Shown in pieces: positions 1 through 11,380 of a stretch of DNA of 64,000 nucleotides (its first letter is position 1; the number at the start of each line of letters is the position of its first letter). The position numbers were made by a program, and so were the translations under genes. The stretch lies in NCBI RefSeq assembly GCF_000247695.1, contig NW_004624855.1, forward strand, positions 1,538,902-1,602,901, given 5' to 3'. The notes beneath the pieces were generated by a model, which ran no database searches, was not told the DNA's origin, and was given only the letters and a program-made list of their open reading frames with translations. This stretch comes from Heterocephalus glaber. Taxonomy: Eukaryota; Chordata; Mammalia; Rodentia; Bathyergidae.

Positions 1-326
1 CACCTTCTCTGACCTAGGAGCTTGGGATGGCTGTGGGGGAATCTTCCTTCCGGGTCAAAAATTAATTTTTTTTTAAATTTTGGGATGGTTTAAATAATTT
101 CTTTAACCACAGACTTTGAAGACCAATATGTACAGCATAAGTGCACTTATGCTTTTTTAAAGTTCTATTTTTAAATTCATTGTAGACTTTACACTACTAT
201 CCATGGGTCTGTTGATGAAGAATGTAGCAAAGAGAGTAGATTTGTTAGGTTTTTGGTAACTGATAACTTTTACTTTTTGCTTTATATAATTATTTATTTA
301 AATTTTTATAAAAATTGTTTTACCTT

Positions 327-410
327 GGACTGAAGATTTAGCTCAGGGGTGCTGCTGCCTGCCTTGCAAGCTCAAGGTCCTGAGTTTGATCTCTGGTACC
401 AAAAAAAAAA
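327..410 (+). mobile_element. ID-like tRNA-derived SINE (copy 1)
   Basis: A tRNA-like box A (GATTTAGCTCAG) and a box B-like GAGTTTGATC are followed by GGTACC and an A tail. The copy is flanked by near-identical 13-base repeats (314-326 ATTGTTTTACCTT and 410-422 ATTATTTTACCTT), one mismatch. Confidence 0.9.
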
Positions 411-439
411 TTATTTTACCTTAAAAATTTAAAATGAAA

Positions 440-1440
440 ATCTGTTGCCTTTAAATTTGTTACAGTTTACTCTTACTAACATTTTTGGGTTTCCCTGTTC
501 AAGTAATTTTTACCTGTGTATGTGTGTCTATATTTGTATACTAGGTATTGTTCAAGATGGACTCATTCTGTGTGGGAGTTTTATGCTTGACTTAAATTTT
601 ATTACCTAGCATCATGTTGGGAGGTCTTTACTAAGGCATTTACATTTCAAAATTTTATTTTGATTTTTTTTAATGCAGATACTATGATGAATTGAAATGC
701 TTCCAATTCTTGGAAATTTAAGCTTTCAATTTTTTAATAGTTTAAATAATTATTGTAGATAATAATTACTTATACATATGTATTTTATAAATTATTTACA
801 AATAAAAGTATAATACTTTTCAATTATTTGCAATGAACATCTTTTTATACAATCTTTGCCAATATCTTTGATTATTTTACTGAAGAGACTGCTAGAAAAA
901 GGGTGTCATGTTAAGTTATGAACTTTTAAAAACTAGATACAAAGTACATGACACATCTCTTTTCAGGAAGGTTTTGCTAGTTTACAATCCCATTCGCAAT
1001 GCAGGCAATGCAAGAGGAACTTAGGCTGCCAGAACTCATCACACTTGAATTTGTTATTCTTAGAAAGCTTGAATATTTGTGAGGCAAAAGTATATCTTAT
1101 TCTTAAATACACTTAAATTACTATTAATAGTGAGGTTAACAATTTTGAGTACGACTGGGATAGGTCTGTTTATGTCACTGGTCTATTTTCTGCTGTATTA
1201 TAGGAATTTTTACTGAGTTATAAGAGCCCTTTTTATATTGAGGATAATAATTTTTTCAATGTTATTTATCCCTAGTATTTCCTTAGGTTTTAATTTGCTT
1301 AGTTATTTTATGTTGTCTTGGTTGTGAAGAATCTCTTATAATTTAAAAAAATTAATTGTTTCATTTTAAATATATTTTATAACACATGCCATATGTCAGG
1401 TACTATACTTGGTGACTGGACTTTAGCATTAAATTTTTTT
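440..1440. repeat. Possible very old LINE-derived sequence
   Basis: A+T-rich sequence has the texture of an ancient antisense L1/HAL1 3' end, with phrases such as GCAATGAACATC and TTTTGCTAGTTTACAATCCC around 830-1000. The similarity is weak and I cannot place boundaries. Otherwise nothing is recognised here. Confidence 0.35.
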
Positions 1441-1708
1441 TTGTTTTTTCTTTGAAACTAATTTTAAAATATAACATGCCTTAATGTCAGAAAGTTACCT
1501 TTGAATGTGGAGCAAATGCATTTTTAATAGTCCTATCATATTGATGTCCTTATAGTTATTTATATTACTATAAGCTGTCCATATATGTTTTATAAAATTT
1601 ATTTAATTTGGGAATCCTTTTATCAGGATATAAGAAACATTTATGTGTTTAAATTTAGCATAAATCTCTATTTCATTGCTACATACATACTGTTATATCT
1701 AAACAGTA

Positions 1709-1800
1709 CTCTATCTGTATTTTTTTTCCAGGACTGGGGTTTAAATCTAGGTCCTCTGGCATGCTAGCCAAGTGCTCTAGCTCTGAACTACGTAAATCCT
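1709..1800 (-). mobile_element. Degenerate ID/B2-like SINE, antisense
   Basis: A T run followed by CCAGGACTGGGGTTTAAATC and then complements of a tRNA-like promoter (AGCTCTGAACTACG) fit a diverged tRNA-derived SINE in reverse. It is more diverged than the GGTACC-An copies and probably belongs to an older subfamily. Confidence 0.55.
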
Positions 1801-3600
1801 AGCTCCATGTCTATATTCTTATGTCTTATTAATCCATTTTATTTTTCCTAGTATGAGAGGATTCTATGAGAAATGACTTCTCTATAATATTGTTCATTTG
1901 ATGTTTAGGTTTTGACTATGACATTTGAATAAAGTGTACATTTGTAAAAACATGACATCGGTAAATTAAGGGTATTAATTGAATGTTTCTAGGCCTAACC
2001 AGAGTATTAGATAAATAGGACTGTTTTAACCTGAACAACAACTTTCTTTGGCTCTCTATTCCTACCTGTATAACTGCAGGGCCTTACCTACCCCATCTTA
2101 CCCAACATTGTCAGCCTTCCCCATATGTCTGAAACTCCATGAAGTATGCAGAAGTAAATATACTTAAGTTCCAAGCCCTGCTTTTGGAAGTCTACCACCT
2201 CCTAGTTATTAGAAGGAAATATATATCATTGGTACAGTTTTATTGCCTTCTGTAAGAATGGTTTTCCTTGCTATCAGTTAATCTTCACACTTGCTAAATT
2301 TTGCTTAAAAATGCACAGGATACCCAATCTCTCCTGCCTTTTTCTAAATTTCTGTCAGCATGACCCCAATATTGTACTATTTCTGCCATAAGTCACAAAA
2401 AGACATTCACTATCAAAAAGTGGTCTCTGAGCTTCCATCTGCACACTCTTTCTGTATGGGACTCAGACCAAGTCTTTCAGCAACACTCCAAAAAGCCTTG
2501 GCACAGTTGTCCACTGCCTACTGTGCCTTGCACAATCTAATTACCTCATTACACCTGATGATCTTGGGTGTCTGTATGCCATCATTGTAACAAAAATGCA
2601 TCGTCTCTATTTTAATCTAAGCTTAACTTTTACTGCTGCCTGTGCTATTCTCTGTTCCAGGACCCTCTCATCCAGATGGCTTTCAAAAAATGGGTAGGCA
2701 TGTTATCAGATTCCCGCATCATTGCACCTCTCAGTGGTCTTGGCACACTGGTGGGCACTGGTTGTCTTCAATCCTTGTTTGTGTTTTCTGAAAATTTAGT
2801 GGGTGAAGCAATTTAGAAGATACTACACTGAGGAAACTAAAGATGAGATTTCTTTTACTGCAGAAGTAGCATTATCATTTGTAACCATGTGTGATTATGG
2901 GCAAACTGCATTGTCTGTGTTATAACTTAGCCTATGTAAACATAAACTAAAATGTCAGTAAAATGCTTCATATGCTATGAAAAGTACTGATATATTCAAA
3001 ACTTTTGGGTTTGGGTTTTGTAGCAAGTTAAAAAAAAATTTTAAAGGTACGAAGAGGGGACAATATAGTAATGAACAGTTTTAATAGATAAGGATATTTT
3101 AAAACACAATGAACAAAGTTTTCTATTCTCAACATCACTTAATAAAAAGAAGACATTTAACATGAAAGCAGGAAATATACAGCCTTTAAGTGTGGTACTT
3201 TCTTTTAATTGAAAAACTTTTTTGTCTCTAGTTACTGATGAAAACCATACCCTAGCTCTCAACCCCTGGGGTCTGTGCTTGGGGAGCACATGGTGCCAAC
3301 AGTAGGATGTGAAGGGCCACTTCTGAGGTCTCTGGAGAGACTCACTAGAGCCTCTTAAAATTGAAGGAGATTGATGCTCAGAGTGTATGCAAAGTCTGTG
3401 AATACGCAGAGCACATCGATTTGTTTTTCCTATTAGTTTCCTTCAGAAGTGATAGTAGTGGAGGCATCAGGAGTTTCTAATGTAGTTCCAGATTAATTCT
3501 CTTTCAATTCACTGGGACTACATTTCAAAGACAGAATTGATCAAATCTTCTGGCCTAGTCTCCTGGGTAAATCAAAGAAGAAATTGTAACAAAATAAAAC
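1801..3600. other. Intronic sequence without recognised features
   Basis: I see no gene, RNA or clear repeat here. Short open frames at 2360-2590 (+) and 3041-3289 (-) have no recognisable product and no coding signature. Confidence 0.6.
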
Positions 3601-3601
3601 A

Positions 3602-3606
<5 letters not shown>

Positions 3607-3690
<84 letters not shown>
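3607..3690 (+). repeat. Compound microsatellite (TG)18(AG)24
   Basis: An uninterrupted TG run (3607-3642) passes directly into an uninterrupted AG run (3643-3690). The purity suggests it is young and polymorphic. Both halves can adopt non-B DNA: Z-DNA for TG, triplex for AG. Confidence 0.97.
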
Positions 3691-3694
<4 letters not shown>

Positions 3695-4028
3695 AAGCCC
3701 AAAGCCAGGACTTTTATTTCTTTAGTTCCCTTTTTCAGGCATGGAACAAACCTAAGCCATGTGAGAGGACAGGAATCAAGGTATATACAAGATTATCACA
3801 ACCTGGTTCTCTTTGTGAAAAGCCCCATTGCCATTTGGGACCTCTGAAACAGCAGTGTACTTTCGATTGAAACAGTGACAATCCTAGTATACCTTGCTTA
3901 CTAACGCCAGTGGGATTCAGAAAGCAACAGTTTGGGAACAAAGTTTAGCTGCTGCCTCCCTCAGCCAACATTGTGAGAAGGTAGTTATGTACAAAAACAT
4001 ATTCTGGTAAAGATGTAATTTTATTCTC

Positions 4029-4119
4029 TTTTTTTTTTTTTTTTTGGTCCCGGGGATCAAACTCGGGTCCTTGCGCTTGCGCAGCAGGCGGTGAAACCAC
4101 TGAGCTAAATCCCCAGCCC
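4029..4119 (-). mobile_element. ID-like SINE, antisense (copy 2)
   Basis: A poly-T is followed by GGTCCCGGGGATC and the reverse complement of box A (CTGAGCTAAATCC). The 12-base target duplication TGTAATTTTATT sits at 4014-4025 and 4120-4131. The copy lies just left of an old L1 3' end. Confidence 0.93.
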
Positions 4120-4133
4120 TGTAATTTTATTTT

Positions 4134-4975
4134 TAATTTTTTTCCTGTGTATTAAGTTTTTCAATGAGGCAAAATTGGCATACAACAGAACACACATATT
4201 GAAAGTGTGATTCAATTAATTAGACATGTGCACACCTGTGAGGCCATCAAAGTCAGTGAACTCCCATGACCTCATGATGCCCTCACATTTCTTTGTATTC
4301 CCTCCCATTCTTCTGCCTCCTTCTCAGCCCCTGGAAACCTCAGGCACCCTACACTCAGTGGTGGTGAACCTATGGCATGCGGGTTATTTATTTTTCTTTT
4401 AAGACAAAAGATGTTAATGTATGCGTTGTTTTTTTCTCAACTAAGACCTCAGTATTCTGGTTTAATCGTGGTTTTGGCACTATGCAATAAATAAGTAGGG
4501 TTTGGGTTGAGTTTGGGCACTCAGTCTCTAAAAGGTTCATCATCATTGCATGCCTGCAAATTACTTTCCATTTTTCAGAATTTTTTTAAAAAATGGAATC
4601 ATATAAAATGAAGTTTTTTCTTGTTTTCTTTCACACTGCATAATTATTTTAAGATTCGTCTGCATTGTGGCTTGTATTGATGTCTCTTTCTTTTTGCTGC
4701 CAAGAAGCATTCCCTTGCATGGATTTACCTTGTTCATCCATCAAGTTGCCAGCCTGGGAGCATTTGCCATGCTTCCTGGTTGGGGGTATCGTAATGAGGC
4801 TGCTGTGAACATCTGTGTATAAGTGTCTGTGTGAACACAGACTTTCCATTCCTTTGGCTAGAAACTCAGGAGTGGAATGGCTAGATTTTATGTTAGGAAT
4901 ATATCCATCTTCTTAAGAAACTGAAAACCCATGTTCCAAAGTGGTTTACATGGCAGCTGAGCAAGGGAGAATGTT
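4134..4975 (-). mobile_element. Old L1 (L1M-type) 3' UTR, antisense, interrupted by a hAT element
   Basis: The order of phrases matches the antisense 3' end of ancient mammalian L1: TTGGCATACAACAGAACAC, then GGAATCATATAAAATG, then CATAATTATTTTAAGATTC, then CATGTTCCAAAGTGGTTTAC. The run breaks between 4356 and 4548, where an unrelated hAT-type element sits. No open reading frame is preserved. Confidence 0.8.
4356..4548 (-). mobile_element. Non-autonomous hAT element (193 bp)
   Basis: The left end CAGTGGTGGTGAACCTATGG and the reverse complement of the right end, CAATGATGATGAACCTTTTA, form imperfect terminal inverted repeats. The reverse complement of the interior (TTTAGAGACTGAGTGCCCAA, then CTTATTTATTGCATAGTGCC, then GAATACTGAGGTCTTAG) matches a hAT MITE pattern I know from several tetrapods. 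No transposase is present. The flanking 8-mers (CCTACACT, CATGCCTG) do not match, so the target duplication is lost or I have the boundary slightly wrong. A related element is at 55337-55417. Confidence 0.8.
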
Positions 4976-6106
4976 CCAAGCACATCTCTGAAGTTCTCAG
5001 CCTCTCGTTGCAGTTCTCCCCTCTCTCATTTCAGCCCTGTGTGCTCCAGCTGCCTCCTCCTCGCACCCATGCTGCCTCCTCTCTTCCACTAGGTTGGCTG
5101 AGCCTCACCTGGGTTCTCCCTCCCTAGAGCAGGGCAGGGAAATTCTCTAGAACTAAGTTGTATTGGACATGGAACTCAGCTCACTTGTCCCTGATTCTCA
5201 TGCGTGTGGACCCTTTTGATGCCCACTTTCTTAAAAACCATTGATTCCTGGTTTTTTTCCAGACTATTCTGTTGTTTCAGGGAGAAGGCTAAATCCCGTG
5301 CTTGCTACTTTGTGTGGGCCAGAAGTTAGGGATTCATAAGGCAGTTTTGAAAGTCAATTAAGTAGTTAAGTGGTTACTTAGGAGCTGATAAGTCAATACT
5401 AGGGGAGAGAAAAGGTCTCCTGACAAATAATCTGTGATCATATAAAAGAATTATAACTATTCTTTGAATAGAAGATTCAACTGAAAATTTATAGATGGAT
5501 GTAATTTTTGAAATTCAAAGTATAACACCTCTAGTTGTATAAAGCTAGGAGGAAAATGTGTAGCATTCTAATACATATGAAAATTGGTGTCCAGCAAGTC
5601 AATGTGATTGTTCTAGAATCGTAGGAAATAAGGATGTCCACTTGTGATTATGCAAGCTGTGTACTGAACAAGCAGGCCTGGCTGGCTGTGGAGATGAATG
5701 GGGGCTGAAATCCTACCCACAGTCTTCTCAATAAACTTAGTGTCCAGTATGCAGTTTCATCCACCTAAAGAGAATTTCACTTATTCTCACAAAATAATTT
5801 CATAGACCTCTATGTGATATCATTTTTAAAGAAGAAACTATGTTTCTTCAGAAACCTCTTAGGTCACAGCACATTTGATTCCCCAAAGGCTGTAGTATTA
5901 ATTCATTCATAGGACAGTGCTTATAACAAGAGTAAAACTATGTTACTAGTCTTACTCACTTCCATTAAAGCCTGACAATTAGTGCTACTTAGTGTTTGTT
6001 CTTGGATAAGGAGAATCTTATCATTAACCACAGACCTTGCATCTGCCAGTTGGTTTCTAAGTATAGGATGAAAGGATCCTCCTCTAGTTAGAAATATTTG
6101 CTCCTG
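4976..6106. other. Intronic sequence without recognised features
   Basis: No gene or clear repeat is seen. A pyrimidine-rich stretch lies near 5000-5100. Confidence 0.55.
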
Positions 6107-6107
6107 A

Positions 6108-6198
6108 GGGCCGGGGATTTAGCTCAGTGGTTTCGTCGCCTGTTGCGCAAGCGCAAGGACCCGAGTTCGATCTCTGGTACCAAAAAAAAAAAAGAAAA
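6108..6198 (+). mobile_element. ID-like SINE (copy 3)
   Basis: This is one of the best-preserved copies: GGCCGGGGATTTAGCTCAG, box B GAGTTCGATC and GGTACC followed by an A tail. A perfect 14-base target duplication GAAATATTTGCTCC lies at 6091-6104 and 6199-6212. Confidence 0.96.
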
Positions 6199-6212
6199 GA
6201 AATATTTGCTCC

Positions 6213-7165
6213 ATCTCTCTCCATTTTACCTGTTAGATTCCTTGAATTGATATCTGGCAGGAAACAGTATCAGTGTAGGTAATTCCTGTCTTCTTACTGG
6301 GAACTGGCTCTTCAGAGATCATTAGGAAGGTGAAGAACATAGAGCTTCTGATCCCCATCAGCATCCAAGGCTGTGGGAAAAAGAGGAATGATTAGCAGAT
6401 CTGGGGCTTCAAGAATGCAGGAGAAGATGGCACTCAACAGGACCTGCCTCCCCAGAAGCATGGAGCCATTGTCAAGACAGTGACACACAGCTGGGAAGGC
6501 CCTGAGACCAGGAAGCAGGAATGTTGCATTTTAAGAGGGGGTGGGAGGGAGGGGTGATGGGACTTCTCAGGACACAGAGGGAACCTTGTGGGGAGAGAGC
6601 TGTCATGGTGAGGGAACTCTGAGGGCAAAGAGAAAGTATCTACCATAGTCTTCCAATGTATTTTTTGCACAGATTTATGGATTTACCCCACTAACTGTAT
6701 GTCAGGAGGTAAGTTTTTTATCTTAGATAAAAAAGGCAAGAAAGAAGCAATAGGAAACAGTACAACCATGAGGCCCCCTGGACCCTGAAGTCAGCTAGGA
6801 GCTTCCCAGATGATTGTGTCCCTTTCACAATCTTGGACGCTTGGGATACTTCATCATTCAATGGATGAGGCAAGTGACCTTAGAGGCTTAAAGACAACAT
6901 CTTCAGCTCACACCTGGAAGAAGTTCACGTCCTTCCCACTGCCTTTCCTCCTACAAGCTATGCATCTCTTTTAGGAAATAAAACATATATAGGCTTGCTT
7001 CCATGTAAATTAAAGGATAATCCACTGAGGAGGTTAATTGTCTGCTCTTGCTCTTAAGTAGCCCACCCTCACATCTCATGTATCTATCTAATAAACAAGC
7101 CTAATTTTGTTAATTTTTGCCTTGAAACTTTCTCTGGGTCTATGTTTTATTTAGGTTAAGTTCTA
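6213..7165. other. Intronic sequence without recognised features
   Basis: Mixed-composition sequence. The open frame at 6434-6670 (-) has no recognisable product. No repeat is identified with confidence. Confidence 0.5.
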
Positions 7166-7309
7166 ATTCTGCAATCATTTTTAATTAAGAATAATGCTGC
7201 TAAGAACATTTATGTGAAAGTCTTGATGTAGAGTTATCTTTTCATTTCCCTTGTGAAGAGACTTAGAGGTTGAATTGTTGGGCTGCATGGTAGCGCATAT
7301 TAAATTTCT

Positions 7310-8104
7310 TTTTTTTTAATTCTTTTATTGGTACATTGTAGGTATACAACACAATTCCATTTCTCATTGGGAATTGTACCTTTACATAATGCATCTTGGT
7401 TCTTATTTTTTCCCCATTCCTAGCCCTCCCTTCACACCCTCCACCCTTCCCTATTTACAAAGACTTTATTTCCATTTTTTCCATTTCATATCATTTTTCC
7501 TTTCCCTTCTTTCCTTTCCCCTGCCCCTCCCACTACCTGTACCCCTTTGGACCTTTTCTTCCTATTTTACATTATCAATTATTCATTCTGATCATTGGTA
7601 CATTTTAGGTATACAATATAATGGCATTCATCATTGGAAATTTGCACCTTTACATAGTCTCTCTTGGTTCTTATTTTTCACCCTTGCCCAGACCTCCCTT
7701 CAACCCCTCCAGTCCTCCTTATTTACAAAGATTTTGTTCCTATTTTTCCATTTTCTCATACTAATCCCATTCCCTTCTATCCTTTCCCCTAGCCCTCCCA
7801 CTTCCTTCCCCTTTCCCCTGTTCTTCCCATTTCACATGACCTATTATACATTTAGTCCTTATTTACACTTTCAGTTTCTCACACCAGAGAAACTATTCGG
7901 TATTTATTCATGTGTGTCCTATTTATTTCACTTAAGAGTATCGCCTCAATGTACATCCACTTAGCTATAAATGTCTCTAATTTCTCATTTTTTTATGGCT
8001 GAGTAGTACTCCATTTTATAAAAAAACCCACATTTTCTTTATCCAGTCTCCAGTTGCTGGGCATTTGGGCTGTTTCCAAGTTTTAGCTATTACAAACTGT
8101 GCGT
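7310..8104 (-). mobile_element. Younger 5'-truncated L1 3' end with duplicated 3' UTR, antisense
   Basis: A T-rich start marks the reversed poly-A. The 15-base target duplication GCATATTAAATTTCT occurs at 7295-7309 and 8105-8119. Two diverged copies of a pyrimidine-rich unit begin ATTGGTACATT at 7327 and 7594, a 267-bp period. The far end is L1-like (TGGCTGAGTAGTACTCCATT). The 196-codon open frame at 7374-7964 is an artefact of stop-poor pyrimidine-rich sequence. Confidence 0.88.
7327..7850 (-). repeat. Two-copy tandem repeat (267-bp period) within an L1 3' UTR
   Basis: Each unit starts ATTGGTACATT, continues GTATACAA, CTTTACATA and CTTGGTTCTTATTTTT, passes a CCTCCC-rich tract with TATTTACAAAGA, and ends in a CTTTCCCCT-rich tract. 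The copies are clearly related but diverged (by eye roughly three quarters identical), so the duplication is not recent. Confidence 0.85.
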
Positions 8105-8385
8105 GCATATTAAATTTCTAAAGAAACTGCCAAACTGCTTTTAAAGCTGTACCATTTCAAATCTCCACAACAATATTTCAGGGCTTTACTTTCTCCATAT
8201 TCTGTCAGTACTTGGTGTTATCTGCCTTTTTAATTTAGACTATAGTAAGAATGTGGTAATACCTTACATTGTCTTAATTTACTCTTCTTAATGTGTGATT
8301 ATATTCAGCATCTTTTCATCTATGTATTTGACTTTGGGATATATTCTTTACTGTAATGTCTATTCAAATCTCTTGCCCATTTTAG

Positions 8386-8470
8386 AGCTGGCTGTTTAGC
8401 TCAGTGGTTTTGCCACCTGCTGTGCAAGTGCAAGGACCCGAGTTTGGTCCCCGGTACCAAAAAAAAAAAC
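8386..8470 (+). mobile_element. ID-like SINE (copy 4)
   Basis: It has a diverged start (GAGCTGGCTGTTTAGCTCAG), box B-like GAGTTTGGTCC and GGTACC with an A run. Flanking repeats CTCTTGCCCATTTTA (8370-8384) and CTCTTACCCATTTTA (8471-8485) differ at one base. It is inserted in the old L1. Confidence 0.93.
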
Positions 8471-9409
8471 CTCTTACCCATTTTATTTGGTTATTTTCTT
8501 TATATTAACTTATAAGACATTACGTAGTCTCAACTAAGTTCTTTAGTATGTGACTTGCCTATGTTTTCTATAGCTGGCATTCTTCTTAATCATGCCTTTG
8601 GACAACATTAACTTTGATAAAGTCTAATTTATCAGTTTTTTACTTTTATTGTTCATGATTTTGTCTTCCTTATCTCACAATCTTTGTCTTGTTCAAGGTT
8701 ACAAAAAAGTTCTTACTCTTTTCCTTCCAGAAGTTATCTAGTGGTATTCTTTCATGTAGATCTTTGACTTATTTCTTGTTAATCTTTGTGTTTGGTATGA
8801 TGTGGGAGACATAGGTTTTATTACTGTGGCTAGTGGTTCATGTGCCTGTCCATTGGACTTTTCCAACTGAATTATAATTACACTTTTGTTAGATTCTATG
8901 CTGTCCCATTGATCTATTTTTCTATTCCCATCCTAACACCTCACTGGCCTGATTACTATAGCTTTATGTGATATCTACAACTTTCATTTAACCAGATTAA
9001 TTAGAAGATTTTAAATGATTTTTGAGCATTTAAATTATAATAACTACATGGAAATGTTTTTTAAACCTCAGTAAAACTTTCTTAGCCATGGATTGACCTT
9101 ATTTATAGCTTGTTGGATCGTGCACTGGATTATAGTAAGTCTTGAAATCAGGAAGTTTGAGACCTCCAATTTTGCTTTACTTTTCAGAATTGTTTTAGCT
9201 AATACATATTATTTTATTTTTACATAAATTTTAGAACTAGTTTGTCTACTTATACAAACCTTGGTGATATTTTTAAAGGGATTATTTCAAATCTCTAGAG
9301 TCATTTCTGGAGAATTAGCATTTTACCAGACATTCTTCCTTCTAGGAGCACCCTTCTCCTCTTCCTTATGAGGTAAACTTTTGTGCATTTTTAAGGACTT
9401 GGAGAAATT

Positions 9410-9462
9410 CTTAAATCCCCTAAGGACTTCCTGAGGAAAGCCTTCCTTAAATCCCCTAAGGA
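9410..9462 (+). repeat. Short direct repeat, 17 bases, 36-bp offset
   Basis: CTTAAATCCCCTAAGGA occurs at 9410-9426 and again at 9446-9462. It looks like a local duplication. Confidence 0.9.
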
Positions 9463-9932
9463 AAGTTAGATACTGACTTAGCTGTTTAGTCTCTACTATA
9501 GCACAGATTGCATTGAGTCAGAATCTTAAGGGTAATGAGTATATTTTATCCTTAAATTTTCTAATGCCTAGTATATAGTATGTACTATATGCTTAATATT
9601 TATTTCTCAGACAAATTAAGAAATGAAACAGTACATTAATGTTGGAAATAATTATAGCATATATATTTTAATTTGAATAACTTTTACATAAGTGGTCACT
9701 TATTCCTAGTCAGTTAGCAGTTATGCCTTGGTCAAGGGGAAAGTAAACTTCTCAAAAAATGTATGACACTTTCAGGTTTAAAAAAGAGTGATTACGTATG
9801 TATATAAAATGGTAAAATGTTAGACATGTTTACCACATTTCCTTACTTCTTAATTTTAAGAATTCCATATCAATCTAAATCTAATCTACCATAATCCATT
9901 CTTAGCCACGGACAAAAATAAAATAGGTATGT

Positions 9933-10376
9933 GTTAGTTCACTCAGGCTATTATACAGAAATACCACAGACAATGGGATTAAAAAATGGAAATTTATTAT
10001 TCATAGTAGTGAAGTTTGTAAGTCCAAGGTCAAAATGACTGCAGGGTTTGTTTCTCCTGAGGCCTTACTCTTTGGTTTGTAGGTGGCTGTTTTTCCCTAT
10101 ATCTTTGCGTGGACTTTCCCTTGTGAGCCTTTTATAAGGACACCAGGTATATTGGATCTGTGACCTTTTTAGATCTGAAATAAGTTTTTTTTTGTACTGG
10201 GATGGAACTCCGGACCTTGTGCTTGGGAGGCAGGCTGCGGCGCCACTGAGCTAAATCCTGGCCCTGAAATAATTTCTTTGAAAGTCCTATCTCTGAATAT
10301 GGGTACATTGTGAAATTGTGGGGTTAGAGCTTCAACATATGAACTTTGGAGGGGCACAATTCAATCTAGGACAATA
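9933..10376 (-). mobile_element. MaLR/MLT-type LTR, antisense, with nested SINE
   Basis: GAAATTTATTATTCATAGTA, then AAGTCCAAGGTCAAAATG, then TTTATAAGGACACCAGGTAT, then TTCAACATATGAACTTTGG follow the order of a common mammalian MaLR-type LTR in reverse. It is split at 10184-10263 by an ID-like SINE. No internal retroviral genes are present, so it is a solo LTR or fragment. Confidence 0.75.
10184..10263 (-). mobile_element. ID-like SINE, antisense (copy 5), nested in an LTR
   Basis: A T run is followed by GTACTGGGATGGAACTC and the box A complement CTGAGCTAAATCC. The 9-base target duplication CTGAAATAA is at 10175-10183 and 10264-10272. The insertion postdates the LTR. Confidence 0.93.
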
Positions 10377-10435
10377 TATACATTAAAACATCCACATACA
10401 TTATAAAACATTTGTTATTATGCTATATTAAGCAT

Positions 10436-10519
10436 TTTTTTTTTGGTACCAGGGATCGAACTCGGGTCCTTGTGCCTGGGCAGCAGGCGGCGAAACCACT
10501 GAGCTAAATCCCAGGCCCG
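10436..10519 (-). mobile_element. ID-like SINE, antisense (copy 6)
   Basis: A T run is followed by GGTACCAGGGATCGAACTCG and, further on, CTGAGCTAAATCCC. The 9-base target duplication ATTAAGCAT is at 10427-10435 and 10520-10528. Confidence 0.94.
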
Positions 10520-10529
10520 ATTAAGCATA

Positions 10530-11380
10530 TTTAAGATTATTATTAACCATTATCTTTGAAAGTTTTTAAGGGATTCAAAGAATTACACATTATTCTAGAA
10601 TAAAAACAAGATCACTCATTTTGACTATTTAATAATTTAAAGCCAGTGTAACCTACTGAGGTATGAATCCCAGGTAGTATCTGTCATCCACACATATTCT
10701 TGCATTCTATTCTTTATATGTTGTAGGATTTGTATTTTTTTTTCACCATGAATGATACACTATGTCAATGAAATTTTTCTATGGTTTATTATTAATGTAG
10801 AGAATTTAAAATTTATCAACAAAGCAGAATGATGTATTTTTAGCTTTTAAACATTGATAAATGAAAAAGTTGATGTTAATGTGTTAAATAATGTTCCATC
10901 CAAAAATTAGGTATTCCTTTAAGAAGAAATTTTAATACACAGGACAATAAGTGCTAAGTAGCTTGGGTACCTAGTCTAGATTTTATTGCTTTATTTCCAG
11001 AGCATAGATGAAACCAGTAATTAAAAAATCTACATATCTTCACCCAATTTCTCCAATTTAAATATAAACATATATTTTTATACTCATACCATATACACCA
11101 TACACTCTCTCACACCTTTAGTTGTGCATACTTCCTTAGCACTTATGGAGCAACTGAAATCTGAACACAGCTTAGTAACTTAAGGATTCACACAAACATG
11201 GAGCATTCTAGTTCACATATTCTTAGCATACCATTTGTCTAATGAAACATAAACCTCACAAAATTGTGAATATGAAAAAGTTGTTGGTACCCTTTAATAC
11301 TTTTAGAGATTAGATGAATTTTAAAGTTTAAATGACACTTACCAAGCCATTTAAACTAGGGAATCGAGTCTCCTTAATCC
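10530..11380. other. A+T-rich intron without recognised features
   Basis: No gene, RNA or confident repeat is seen. Confidence 0.55.

Larger units (their letters stand above)
7170..9320 (-). mobile_element. Old L1 (L1M-type) ORF2 end and 3' UTR, antisense
   Basis: Antisense 3' UTR phrases (AATAATGCTGCTAAGAACAT, then AAACTGCCAAACTGCTTTTA) are followed by antisense ORF2-end phrases (GATCTATTTTTCTATTCCCA, CTATAGCTTTATGTG). The element is interrupted by a younger L1 at 7310-8104 and a SINE at 8386-8470. The coding region is fully decayed. Confidence 0.85.

Noticed and set aside
3610..3870. Open frame with Cys-Val and Arg-Glu dipeptide runs
   Set aside because: It is a translation of the TG/AG microsatellite.
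6108..6185. tRNA gene
   Set aside because: Box A and box B are tRNA-like, but the sequence has a poly-A tail and target duplication, does not fold as a full cloverleaf by eye, and recurs many times as a SINE.
7374..7964. 196-codon open frame, the longest in the window
   Set aside because: It lies wholly in the pyrimidine-rich 3' UTR of an antisense L1. The predicted protein is Pro/Phe/Ser-rich low complexity.
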